The notes below the pieces were generated by a model. That model did not search any database. It saw nothing but the letters and a program-made list of their open reading frames with translations, and was not told the origin of the DNA. A stretch of DNA of 64,000 bases, taken from positions 28,248,447 through 28,312,446 of the forward strand of contig NC_083564.1 of NCBI RefSeq assembly GCF_019925205.1, written 5' to 3'. Below, one piece after another: positions 14,380-27,356 of this stretch. How positions within the stretch are numbered: position 1 is the stretch's first letter; each line of letters opens with the position of its first letter. Position numbers and translations under genes: made by a program. The DNA is from Metopolophium dirhodum. Its lineage: Eukaryota > Arthropoda > Insecta > Hemiptera > Aphididae.

Positions 14380-14890
14380 GTCCGCGTTATATATATAGCG
14401 GTAACCTGTAGGAAGGTACGAAACGCCCCGCCCGCCAAGTCGGAGTCGGCGATCGGTCTTTCCCCGTCGCCCGCACCGCACCGAGCCGGTGGCACGTTAT
14501 AAAGACAGTTTCATGTTATACATTTTAATAATAATAATAATATCGTACTACGTGTGTAATAGCATGCGGGTATGTATATAGGTACCTATTATAATACATA
14601 TACCTACGTTATACTTTTACTCTCAGTCGCCAGTCGCCACTGCGGATATAGGTACGTTGTCAGTTACCCTTGGCACCCGGCTGAATCTGCTGCCGATGAA
14701 CTTGTCCTCCGCGGCGGCGCGACAACGATACTACGATAATAATATATAATATAATATTATTATTATTATTATTATTATTGTTATGCTTGTGGTCGTCACG
14801 TAATGCGCGGCACGCGATGATCGCCGCCCGCCCACGCGTGCGACTGTTCCGGTTCGATTGACGTTCGGCCGGTTCAGTCCGATATAGTTG
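14380..14890. other. CpG-rich upstream zone
   Basis: Two GC- and CpG-rich blocks (about 14,380-14,510 and 14,610-14,880), split by an (ATT)n tract near 14,740-14,780, stand out from the AT-rich surroundings directly upstream of the SPSYGGS-repeat gene. This is probably its promoter region. A plus-strand TATAAAG at 14,499 is also present, so a divergent transcript is possible. No protein is recognised. Confidence 0.5.
14387..14397 (-). promoter_or_regulatory. Probable TATA box for the SPSYGGS-repeat gene
   Basis: A TATATATATAA run lies on the minus strand 172-182 bases upstream of the ATG at 14213-14215. Transcription starting about 30 bases downstream would give a leader of about 150 nt. That leader has no upstream ATG except one right at the predicted start. 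The spacing fits; the start site itself is not seen. Confidence 0.45.
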
Positions 14891-17800
14891 TAGTACCTAG
14901 TATAGTATTATTATATTTAGTTATTTTTTTACAATTTTTTTTTTAAATTCTTTTCTTTTCTTCCGCAGGCATATTGCACCTATACGTGGTCAAATAAATT
15001 TCACGACGTAAAAAAATATTATTATTAGTTATTATCTTGTAAGTTATTGTTCTATAGGACGAGTTTTCACAGTGGGGCCCAGTATTCACATGTACATGAA
15101 ATTAAATTAAATAAAAATAAATAGGAGGCACATAGTAGTGTAATAATATTACATATTATATATTTTTTACTACCCGGGGTTATGATATATAATGAATAAT
15201 AGTCTATAGGCCTTGCGAGCCCATAAACCAAACACGCCTTTTTCAATATTATAGTCGTGTAACTATGGGTAAAAGTGCAGTATAACAACCAACTACTTTC
15301 GATGTTCGGAATGTATGCGGTCCGCACATAACTCGTGGTCCAGATCCGATTGCTGCGCATATTACGTCACATCTGCATGATAATCCCTACGTCCAGTAAC
15401 CACCATTCTGAGGTAAACTTACATCCGGTCGAATCCCCTGCAGCCGGGCTATAACAACGCAATCTGTGACGACATTCCATCATTTTCACATAGAGCTCAC
15501 CACGAGCACGCAAACTAGGTAGTATCTAACTATAATAATAATATGTACTCTTATTGTGCAATATTATGATTATTATATAGACATCCTGAGATAAATATGT
15601 TGTGGTTAAATATTAATATTTTATGGTCCAATATTATTTTGAGGTCTCGTTTTTTGATTTTTTATTTTAATTGAATACTTAATGGGTAATTGTTTGATTT
15701 CGAGGGATAATTTTGAATAGCTACCTAGTATAAACATTATAACTTTAGCTTACGGAAAAAGTGTTAGCTATTTATACCATGAGAAAAATGAGAATTATGA
15801 ATACTTGCATAGTTAATAAGACCTAAAACCTAAAGAATATAATATAAATTATAAATAAATAATTCAGATTTCTGAATTTAACATTACAAATGCATAGAAT
15901 TTTTCTATTTTTGTTTTTTATCGTAGTGATCGCAGTGTCTTTTAATAGGTGATTCGTTTTTAATAATAGTTTAGTCATGGTCATTGTCAATATTGATAAC
16001 TGATAACCCCTGATTTGTATGTAAATGGAATATTAATGAAATAATGATCAATATATTTGATCCCAGAGATAATGGATGCGTATGGATTGATTCACAGGTA
16101 CCTGTTTAGCTGCACCGATACCGTTGAATTGATGTTGTGGCTATTAAGATTTATGTACGAGTTGATTCCCTTATTGTTGTATATTATCATAATCAAAAAT
16201 GAAAATAACAGATATTTTAACCCAAGAAAAACCGAGAAAAGTAAACTTTTATGAGAGAAGTGGTGAACAAGTAAATTGGTAATCTCATTACCAGATATCA
16301 GTTTCTTAAAAAGCAATGGGTTTCACATTTTTACCTAGTGCAAACTAAAATGAAATTTCCTACATTTTTTTTTACTAAGATTTACTTTTTTACAATCTAA
16401 AACAATGAATACCTAAAATGTTCGAAATAAATAAGCTGTATGATTTTCCAGAATGATTTTAAAAATATGAAAAAACTAAAAAAAAGAAAATATGCCAGCC
16501 AGCCTCCTCGTGGTGTCTCTTGGGTAACGCTAATAGGCTGAAGTGTTCATTCAATATAATATTAGCATATATAATATATATATATATATGATATACGTAT
16601 ACATTTGTCATATTACTGATATACAACAATAGGAGTATTAATTCAATTTATACATACCTCTTAATAGCCCGGGAATCAACTCAACAACAGTAAATATAAT
16701 ATTATCCTAATAGCATAATATAATTAATGACTAAAAATATACCTAATGCCTAGGCATATTGATAAGAAAGAAAAATAATACATGGTTCGGTACATTTATG
16801 TTTTAGGATGTAAAATTAATAAAAACATAATTTTCAATGTATACAAATTAACATCATGACATTGCTCGTTAGGGTACAAATTAGATTATAATTGCCAGTA
16901 TGTTAATTGTTGTAAAGTTATTACAGCTTATTTTATGTTGTTTGAAATTTTGAATACGTGCATATGGTTTGTGTCACTATTATGGTTAATATGTTTAATT
17001 GTTTAATGACTTAAAAAATGAATAAACCAAATTGTTTGCAATAAAAAATATATTTTTGAAAATACTCTTATTTAATACTAACAAACATCAAAAATAATTG
17101 GCATAATTTTGGGGGGAGGGGGGTATCAGGTGTACGAAGTAGCACCCCTTACATTTTAAATAATCTGAAACTGAACTCTGCCAAACTCTGTAATCTGTAC
17201 TTGTGTACCATGCGTACACCGAAATAATGACAAATTTATATTGTATATTCAATATTCATAAATATTTGATAATATTTTGATTAGGTTGTTAAAATATATT
17301 ATCTTTAATGTACCTATTACAGTTTAATTATTTTACTAACAATCAACATCAAATTAATGTTTTGTGAATTGTGATAAAACCAATATTGAAAATTAGTTTG
17401 AATTACTATCGAGATTAGTTTTTTTTTATCATATCTTGGGATGTATACGGGACTGCTAGGCTCTAAAATAGTATAAAGTGAATAGCTTTTATTGAAACCT
17501 TAAAAACTTATATCTATAGAATATAGAAAAATATTCAGTAAAAAATAATAACTTCATTAAAAGAAAGCTTAAACGAGTGAAATCTTATTTACGTACAACT
17601 ATTGGCTATGAAAGATATTTGATCTTATGGTGACTGCAACTGAAAAAAGAAGAAGCCAGCAACATTAACCTAGAGAAACCTATATATGCATTTGCTTAAA
17701 TAAAAAAACACCAATATCCGTGTATTTATAATAATAATTTATTTTTTTTAGCGTTTTTTCTAATGTAAATAGGTATTGTAACTATTTGCAAATTTATATT

Positions 17801-20800
17801 AATATGCACATTTACAAATATTATTATTATGTTTTGTTATGCGCTTATTTATATATTTTGAAGGAATTTGCCTTTAAGCTTTTTTGTAATATATATCGGA
17901 TTCCAAGGCCAAGTAATCAATTTCATCAAACATTTATAATAAGATTTTTGCTTTTAAATTATTTTTACAATCAATGGTAGTTGTCAGTTGATGCGTTTAA
18001 TGGGATTAAAAAAAAATTAAAACAGCAAAAAAATTGTGCAGCTTGCCGCTTGCATCCCAGAAAAAAACAAAATTATTGTTGCAAATATTTTAAAATTAAC
18101 AAATATATGTAATTATTGTTTAAATAAATAATAATATATAAATACAAAGTTTAATCATATGTGATTAAAATTATGAACAATTTTACTACCTACTTCATAT
18201 TAGTATAAAATATAATGTAACCGCTACTTATTTTTTAGGGTGTGATGTAGCTTTAGTTATAACTAATAACTAATAAGTGTAGTAAAATTTAAATTAATTA
18301 TTTTAACATTTTTAGAATGATTTTGAGCAAAGTTTTAAAAATATTTTTATATTACTTTTTCTATATGATTTTCGTGTTATGGTACATATTGATATAAATA
18401 CTAGTACTTCCAAGTGAACTTTAAATGAATAATCAAACGATAATCCTAAACATGAAAATAATTATTTAACATTTTGTTGAGAAATTAATTATTTAAAATC
18501 ACAAAGATCCATGTACTTATTACGTTCTAAAGTAAATAATTTGTCACTGAACATGTTTTTCTTTTACTATTTTTGTATTATAACTTATAAGGTTATCTAT
18601 TATATGTGACTGGTGAGTAAAATGAAATACTTGGTGGCCAGTGTTTTATATATCCTAGTTGCATACAGAAACGTTAGTAATTTGTTGATGGAATTTCACT
18701 GACTGTTGGCACATGAAGGTTACACGTAAGATGTCATTAGTCATGGCCCATGGTACTCTAGTCATCAAGCATAGAATGACGTTACAGAAAGCTTAAATTG
18801 TTTTAGTATTTAATGATTTAGTGACACCATGTTACTGTTTTGTGATTAATATAATATATTTATAAGAAATAGGTATATATTATAAATTATATAAAATTGC
18901 TGACTATCTAAATTATATTGAACCAATTTTCATAGTTAAAACCCTACTTAAAAAATAAATGCTAAACATTATAAGGAATAATACAATTTAATATAAAAAA
19001 TAATATAATATATATTTCATAATTATTATTTAATATTTGATCTATACAACTAAACAATACAGAAAATTAGTTTAACAATTTAAAAGCATTTAAAGGATTT
19101 TTATACTGATATTATACAATAAATTAAAAACGGGTATTTTAAATATTTGTGACTATTCCTCGTATTTTACCATTCTTTCGAAATATTCAGAAACTATTTG
19201 ACATTTTAAAAACATGTTTCAAAGTTAATATTTTAAATGCAAATTTTTGAACATTTTCTTAGAACCTTGCTGATTAAAATTAATGGATAAAAACAATATA
19301 TTATTATCTTATAAAGCCTATACTTCTAAATAATTTCTTACTAATTAATAATTATACTTTAGGTAGTGCCTTTTATTCTGTATATTACTATATTAGTGTA
19401 ACATACATATGGTGGTAGCTTTATCATTGATATTTATTTTAAATTACATTAATTGCTTATATTTATTCTATTATTATAATAATAACTGTATTTTGTAATG
19501 TGCATTAATTTTATAACTTTCACTCTGAAATGCACATGCAGTCGTGGTCGTCATGTTTTTAGGGGTGACTAATTATTATTAATTACCAATTAGTAAATTT
19601 AGTATTTTATTTATATAATATATTCTTGTATCAACATCTTTGAGAATTTCCTATGTTGTAAGTAAAGTTGGAATTGTATATTTTGTAGGTGGTATTATTT
19701 AATTTTAAACAATTTTTTTAGTTTTATAATTAAGTAATAAATTCAATTAATTAGTTATATCTAAAAAATAATTCTATATTATTATTTTCTAAATGTTACT
19801 GTACGTATTTTTATATTTTATTAATTATTGGCACTACTCAACTTATGACTATAATCTATATAGGTATCATCAAGAAAACGTACAAACACCCCCGTTGGTT
19901 TTTTTATAAGTGAAAGTGATATTCATATTCGGATATTCCATATATTCTTCATATCAATTGCACGTGCATTGACAATAATTATAACATAAGTGGGTGCTAT
20001 ATTTTTTTAATACTTTCGCGATGAGACGTATTTCCATGGTGGCCAATTTCATTTCACTTTTTGAACCTGTTTTTTTTTAAACGCTGTGGATCGGCTAATA
20101 TAATCTAGCTGCACTAGTCGTCCTTCTGCGGTCTTCAGCTCTGGGCCAAATTCAACCGGACGACACGTAAACGGTAAACATAAAGGAAGTAAACACAGCT
20201 CGTGAAAGTCTTAGTGTCAATGATTGATTTGCATACCGAGATTTTGTAAAATGGTTCATAATATATTGTAATGTAAAATTATCATTTTTTATTCTCTAAT
20301 TCAAACGATCTTGGTTAAAACTTATCGACATAATATGATATTATGTTTGTTTTCATTAGCATCCATTACGTAATTTCGCTGGTTTCTATCCTTGAGTACA
20401 AGATCACGTCTATGGCATTTAATGTTTAAACTTTAAATATATTATAATATACATAGTTAGACGTTTTCTACGTTTCAACTAAAATCATGTTAATTAAAAC
20501 AAATAAATCAAAATACAAAACATGCAAACGATTTTGTAATGATTTTAACTCTATTGTATATTCGTATTAAAAAATATACTCATCATAGGCGTAGAGTGGT
20601 CAATTTTTTTGGGGGGCTTTAGCCATGATGTAATTATGAAATGTATACAAATATTAAGAATATTATAGGATGTATATAAGTTTATCTTGAAATAAATGTG
20701 ATTTGATACATGTTCAAAATCGATATTTATTGGATATAAGTCATGTACATAAATTGTAAATTGTAATACTTAGTAGGTACCTATAATAATTTTGAAAATT

Positions 20801-23800
20801 GTTAAATAAACAGAAAAGGGTTTCCGAACATATAACTAGAGAAGAGGTATAACAAATAATTATATTCTTGTTGGATATGTTTACCCGCACATTTTCACTT
20901 TTTTGAAAACATTTTTCGAATGGGCAAGGAGATAAAAAGTAAAATTAATTATAGGCAAACGTGTGTAGCACGTATCAAAGATCTCGTATTGAACATTTCT
21001 AGTAAACCCCTTCACGTAGGTATCACAAACGTAACGTTAGCATTAGGTATATATTTACATCAGTACTAATTATATTATTCATGAAAGTTTCTTTCTATAT
21101 TTAAAATGGTTTAATCAAACAAGTATACAGGTAGGTGGTTTTATTTTTTTATAATATTAATAGATATTTATTAAAAATTATTTTTTAATAATTTTTTAAC
21201 ATTTATTACAAGACTTGGCGAATTATGTTTTATTTTTATTTAATTTTTAATTTTTGATCAATTAAATTAATCAAGTTTCTTAATGTAGAGCACATTTATT
21301 TTTTAAATACAAATTATTTGAATATATAACTATCGTAGTTAACGCAGAAGAAATTACAACTGACTTTAATATGTTCTAGGTGCTTTGTAAACTTCTAACA
21401 TTTTAAGAAAAATTATTACCGGGATAAGTACCTAATTTGGTATAACAGTATTACTGTGTACGATATTTATTCCACAATATAATAGCATACTATTAAATAT
21501 TGGTATGTTATTCAATTTTATAATTTACTAATATACTTGTAGTTCTAATAGAAAATTATTATAATCTAGTAACCACGTGATTATAGCTAGTCACGAATTC
21601 ACGATTTCATGATAATATCAAGAGCTATAATATAAAAATCATATTAAGTTTAGAAAACGTAAAATAAATATAATAATCATTAGTTTATTCTGTTGACTTT
21701 TCTAAAATTATAAATATTAACGCGTCTTCTTAAAAAAAATCATATTTTAGTGTTAAGATATTTTTATTTATATTCAGTAAAAAATTTTAAAAAAAAAACT
21801 AAAACAAGCCATGTAATGACTTAAAATATGTTTTTTCAAAAATATTGGAATTAAAAATTAATTATATGGATTTAATAAATAGCTTATGAAATCATCAACC
21901 ATAGATAGTTGCATGAATTTGATATGGTAATTATATAAATTAAATGCCTGGGTATATTATACATTGATATTCTCAACGTTACAACGGTCAACTACGATAA
22001 TTGGTATAATCGTATATGGACATAGTAATTTATATTTTGTTCTTCTCGCTATTTATCCATACATATCATATTTTTCTTATATACTATAACGGTAAACTAT
22101 CAATCACGCACAGCTAAAACAATTTTAAAAAAATTATAGCAAAACTAATTTAATTTTTATTGACTGTTAGGTATAAATTACTTATAATATTATTCTGGAA
22201 TATTTTTCAGAGCTAATATCGTTTCACTATAATTTTGGACTGAACTTACATTAGTCATTTATTGCTCATTACTTTAGTGACCATTTTAATTCTGTGTAAA
22301 TAATTATATTTACTGTTAGAAACGTGAACAAAGAAACTACTCATTAAGAAATAAGTATTAGACATACCATTAAGAAGTTGTTCAACTCTACTGCAGGATA
22401 TAAGTATAAAACCATGAATTATAATAACAGTAACAAAGCTTTTACAAAAATATATAGACAATACAATTTGGATAAAGGTTTATTACATATTTTGTTTTAA
22501 CTATAAGCAAATATTAAAATAAATGTGTATCTTTAAGTTGTTTTTGATTTAACTTGAAGATTGCTTAGGAATATTTAAACAATTATTATCACGAAATTTT
22601 TAAGCAGAAAAGCGTTTTCTGCGGAATCTTATATGAATTTATGGTGTTTTTAGAGTCAAACAGTTATTTGAACTCGATCAATTATAGGTATCACAAATGT
22701 CAAAATACGCGTTTTCCTTTTTTACTTTCATAATAAGTAAAATGTTATGAAATAATAGCCTATCTATTCAGCTTTAGATTATATGTATGGACGAGATAGT
22801 ATTTATTTTTACATTTCTTAACGCATCGTGTGGCCCGAGCCTTAGTGAGAATAAGAGATAGGTACATAATTTTGTCGACAAAAAAATATCAGCTAAATAA
22901 AATGTATTGTGAAAAAAATCTATAAACAGATATGTCACCATATTACTACATTTTTAATGAGGATATACATATATATTTTTAATTTCTTTCCGGTCAAAAA
23001 TCAAACATAAAAAATATTTGACGCTTATTGTTTTCAAAAAATATACGAATGTACTAAACGCCAACATAATATTATACAACACATATATTTCTAAACTCAC
23101 CGAATGAACATAAACAATATTGTAAACTATACAATTTTTACATGTTACGTTCGTGAACACCATATTGCTCGATAGGTCGTAAATGTTTATGACTCGTCAA
23201 CTATTGGCGCATTGTGTGCTCAGACGTGAATACGAGCTCACCATGTTTATGGTTATACACAATGGCTTGGCGTAACAAAATAATTCATAAATATTTTAAT
23301 TTCAAATATTTAATAAGTTACCACAACATTAATATTGGCTTGCGTGGTTTTTAGCCTAACATACAGTTATGTAGGACAAAGGTATACCTTTTTTTCATCT
23401 TGTGTTATCGCAACTGAAGACTGTGTAGCGCTACTTCCACCTCACCCGCATCATGTACCTACTGGCTACTAGTAATCATACATACATTATAGCACCAATT
23501 ATTGTTGTTACAAAACATTTAAAAATAAAAAGTCAGGTGGTAGGCGGGACAAGCCCTCTCCCTCTGTCATCTGCAGAGGTCGATTTGACTGGGAGCTTCG
23601 TGGGCTGCCGCCCTCAAAGCCAGGTACTTGCGTCAAATTTTCCCGAGCTGTGTGGGATTCAGGGAAAGTATTTTATGGCATATTTTTTACCTTCACTGCT
23701 TTTTACACCAGTTGAACTTAAAGTCCTTGGGCGTCCCTGTAGGTACACTAATACAGTGTGTCAGTGAGAATTCAATGATTTGAAATATTATAAAAATCAG

Positions 23801-24193
23801 GAAGTTCCCTCATTTTAATCAGTTAGTTGTGTTCTATCTATTGGACTTTTATAAACATTATTTTTTTCAAGATCAACTAAACAATTGCTACACAATTGAC
23901 ACAAAAAATGAAATCGTAAAAAAACATCTATTCATTGTGTTAAACGTGGTTAACGTACCTACGTATCTATTATATAATATAACATAATAATATAATATAC
24001 ATACATATTGAATATTGCAATAAGTTATTAATTATACATTTTTAAGCAAATTTAGTTTTTCGACTATCATAATATCATAATGAATTCGTTAAAAAACATA
24101 TTTGTAACAATAGAAGGCCTTCAAAAAATCTTCGTGACCTTAATAATAAGTTGGTAATACTTCGCTAATACTTATTATAAAAACATTTTAACG

Positions 24194-24253
24194 TTAACAA
24201 AACAATAAATTACTTAATAAATATTAACAAAACAATAAATTACTAAATAAATA
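24194..24253. repeat. Tandem duplication, two 30-bp units
   Basis: Units 24,194-24,223 and 24,224-24,253 differ at one base. Both are AT-rich and non-coding. Confidence 0.9.
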
Positions 24254-25714
24254 TTTATAATATTTATAAAATATGTGAAGTGAAATCATTTTATACAGGT
24301 ATTTTCTACTAATCTACTTTATGCATTTTGAAATAATGTCACAAATCTATCAAATATCAACAGTTATGATTTAAGTATATAATACACCATTACGTATATA
24401 TAGGTAGGCGTATACAATTTACATGTACAATTTTTTTTTTGCCGATTTTAACCCCTTTCTTAGTGCATGGTGAAATTATATTAGTAATCTACCCTCAAAA
24501 TTGAAAAACAATAAGCTTTGATAGGTTCGGCTCTGCGTTGATTATGAATCAGTCACTCAGAGTCAGGATAGTTTCGTATATACATATATACAGATATAGG
24601 TAGGTGATACAAACTATCAAGACTTGTATCCTAAGAACAGCTTTAAAAATACTTATTCATCACAATATCATGTTGTCTTAAAAACATTTTTGATTGTTAC
24701 GAGTGCCTCTATATATAATTCCTAAATTGGTCGTAGAAAACCACGGATTCAGGCCATGGCCTTTGCTTTACTTATGAATATATTATAATCTATTACGAAT
24801 ATCAAAATAAATTAATCTAATATAATATATTCAGAATAAATAGGTATGTAGTACAAATATGTGTAATAAATATTAAATACCTACATATAGGCTGAGAACT
24901 TAATGCGCTTTGAAAACCTCACAGTGAAACAAACGTAATAAAACCATGGACATTTTTAGCAAAGCGGTAATAGGTGCAGTTTAAGTATATTTATACGCTC
25001 TCAAATATTGGAGCATGTAAAAAACACACACACGAGTCTCGTTCATCATTCGGTCGGTACATTGTCTTGGAAATGTCTATTGCATCACGTGCCACACGCG
25101 TAGACCACTGTGGCGCTGTATGCCCGAAATTGGAATGACTCGACCTGTTACGGTTCTTTTTTCTATATATATAATATTATATTATAGTCTTCCTGTGGTT
25201 TAATCAGATGATTTATATGCAAAGTTGTTACTTAATAGACTGTGCGACCTTGCTAGTATAAAAGTGATAACAATATCAATAACATTATCCGTTATTGTAA
25301 TATATGTTTGCAATATGTATATATTATAACAGCTCTCTTTCACGTGGTCTATTTGCAGGATTTAACATTAACGCAACCCACTATATAACACAATACATAC
25401 AAACTTCTAACAGTCAACGATTTTCGATTGTTCGTTATCAGTTTTAAAAATCAAAAAGAAACGTATTTACGTGGGGCGATCATCCGATTATACGCGAAAA
25501 AATCATATTATATTCCCTCTGCGGTTTTATGTAACATAGAATGCAATGTATTACCATTGATTATACATACGTATTACATAGGTAAATCAATGGTATTACG
25601 TAGGTACCTACACCTAACGTTTAGTTAAACCGACTCTTTTTATTACCCAGGTATAGTTTTTACTTTACTCGTAATATTTTTCTACAATAGTGATTGTTTG
25701 ACTTATATGGTTAG

Positions 25715-26004
25715 CAAGGGCATATTTAGAAATGTTTTATGAGGGGGAGGGGGGCATAAACAAAATTCAAATTATGTATAATTATAAGTTATAACTCATA
25801 TTTTCCATCCCAAAATAATGTCATACTTTATAACTAAATAACCAAATACATGTGTTTGATAGAAACATTTATTTATTTGTAGATCTATCATTAGTAAGAG
25901 AGGGCATCAATCTTTTTATTACTCTCAGTAATAAAAAATTATAAAATACAATGAATTGGCGGGGGGAGCACGGGCCCCATGTGTCCCCCTTAAATACGCC
26001 CCTG
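25715..26004. mobile_element. MITE with GGGCRTATTTA-type inverted ends
   Basis: The left end reads CAAGGGCATATTTA and is followed by a G-rich tract. The right end, read on the minus strand, begins CAGGGGCGTATTTA and is followed by a G-rich tract and GGGGCCC. The 290-bp interior has no coding capacity. Similar 'gtggcgtatttagg' or 'gtggcatatacaagg' ends recur near 37,005 and 46,785, so this is a family. The superfamily is not determined. Confidence 0.65.
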
Positions 26005-26167
26005 ATGGTCAGTAGTATACACTAATATTCACATCTACGACATCGACTTATAAGATCGACCATAATAATGACCGTTCGAACTGTTCGAAGATTGCAGCCA
26101 AGAAGGAGAATCCAAAAGTTAGGAATAAAAAATGATTTATATAAAAAAATATGCATTATAATAATAT

Positions 26168-26178
26168 TTTATTTTATT
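26168..26178 (-). terminator. Polyadenylation signal of the 127-aa cuticle gene
   Basis: Two overlapping AATAAA hexamers lie on the minus strand about 205-215 bases downstream of the stop codon at 26,383-26,385. Confidence 0.6.
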
Positions 26179-26382
26179 CGGTGCAATTTTATGAATATTC
26201 GTAATAACTAATAATAATAATAATAATTAATAAATATAAAACCTGCACAGGCATTGCAGTGTTAAGTGTATAATGGGATCGTTGATTTGCATAGCTGTAT
26301 ATACTATAGGCATTTCTTGTCGTGGTAACTCTGGTATTGGTATATATATTCGTACATGGTGGTGCTGCTGTTATGTCTTCTC

Positions 26383-27237
26383 TCATGGGTAATAAGCGTA
26401 CGGTGAAGCGAAAGTCTTGGCGACGTACGGGTAAGTAGCGTAAGACGACACGGCGCCGTACGGGTGACGAGAAGCGACGTACGGTGCGGCGGCGTACGGG
26501 GAAGCGACGTACGGTGAGGCCACATACGGTGATGCTGCGTACGGCGAAGCAACGTATGGTGTGGCCGCGTACGGTGAGGCCACGTATGGTGATGCGGCGT
26601 ACGGGGCGGTCAGGTAGGGAGAAGCGTACAGGCCACGCTTGTTGCGGTCTGCAGCAGCGGCGGGGACGGCTGATTGGGACGACTGTTTTGCAGACTGTTC
26701 GGCAGCGTACGCAGATACGAAGCACATGGCGACAGCAAGCATAGCGAAAGATACCTGTGAAAACACAATAAATTAGTCGCGATTAGGACAAGTTTCCAAA
26801 ACCGTAAATAGATAAAATATGTCATTGTAGGAAAACTCTAACTCCTTGCAATGTGTGTAACTAAAAAAAAATATGTGACTCGTCCAAACAGGGATATAGA
26901 CAAATTGAAGGAGTTTTTCAAACGTAAATGTGGACATATTATACGTTGGAGAGTGATTGTGGCACACTATACAACATTTTATATCATATCTTAAGTTACA
27001 ATAGTTCTATTTTTTTAAATATATTTTTATAATGTGATTTTTTTCTAATTTAACTCAAAAATAATGACTATTTTTCATTATTTCAGGATTTTGCATCAGT
27101 ACTTAAAAATGTTGATTTTACAATTTTACATTAACACACGCATTTTATATTTCGAATGGCTATATATTATTATATATTATTTGAACCTACCGCTACCTAA
27201 CGAATACGTGTATATTATCACTTACTTGGAATTTCAT
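26383..27237 (-). CDS. Small Ala/Pro/Tyr-rich cuticular-type secreted protein
   Basis: Two exons: 27226-27237 (four codons, MKFQ, donor GTAAGT) and 26383-26754 (acceptor CAG), phase 0, giving 127 aa. The start fits the standard insect cuticle gene layout, in which the first exon carries only the first few codons of the signal peptide. An in-frame ATG without splicing does not exist at the exon 2 border. The protein has a signal peptide (MKFQVSFAMLAVAMCFVSAYA), a Gln/Ser/Ala pro-region, an R-N-K-R basic site at residues 41-44, then about a dozen YAASPYVASPY-type repeats to a Tyr-Pro C-terminus. There is no Rebers-Riddiford motif; it resembles the low-complexity Ala/Pro/Tyr cuticle proteins. 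It is probably secreted by epidermis and incorporated in cuticle. The product class is inferred; the gene model is strong. Confidence 0.88.
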
Positions 27238-27321
27238 TTTGATTATGTTCGTTGTTTTTTGGTTGTGGTTTTGAAGTATGACTTGAGATGCTCGTATGTC
27301 CACTAAAGTCGAATGATGAAC

Positions 27322-27356
27322 TGATTGACCTAAGTCCAATCGGTCGTTTTATATAG
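27322..27356 (-). promoter_or_regulatory. TATA box plus initiator of the 127-aa cuticle gene
   Basis: On the minus strand, CTATATAAAA at 27,347-27,356 is followed 33 bases downstream by TCAGTTC (27,318-27,324), a match to the arthropod initiator TCAGT with its A at 27,322. The resulting leader to the ATG at 27,237 would be about 85 nt. Confidence 0.7.

Larger units (their letters stand above)
14891..26160. other. Intergenic, AT-rich, no gene seen
   Basis: No reading frame here resembles a known protein. Moderately GC-rich patches at about 15,160-15,500, 20,080-20,180, 23,420-23,720 and 25,030-25,150 are unassigned. Repeat traces include a 30-bp tandem duplication (24,194-24,253), a MITE (25,715-26,004), and transposon-end-like G-rich strings near 17,110 and 20,585. 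A GC-richer string at 16,495-16,545 looks like part of a dispersed repeat. Confidence 0.55.

Noticed and set aside
15067..15360. 97-codon minus-strand frame
   Set aside because: No start context, no similarity, AT-rich composition.
26189..26744. Arg-rich frames on both strands over the 127-aa cuticle gene
   Set aside because: Shadows of the Ala-Ser-Pro-Tyr repeats in other frames.
26755..26766. Unspliced start of the 127-aa cuticle gene, extending exon 2 upstream to an apparent MFSQ
   Set aside because: The bases there are the intron's pyrimidine-rich acceptor (TTTTCACAG), with no ATG. Splicing from MKFQ at 27,226-27,237 gives a proper start in phase 0.
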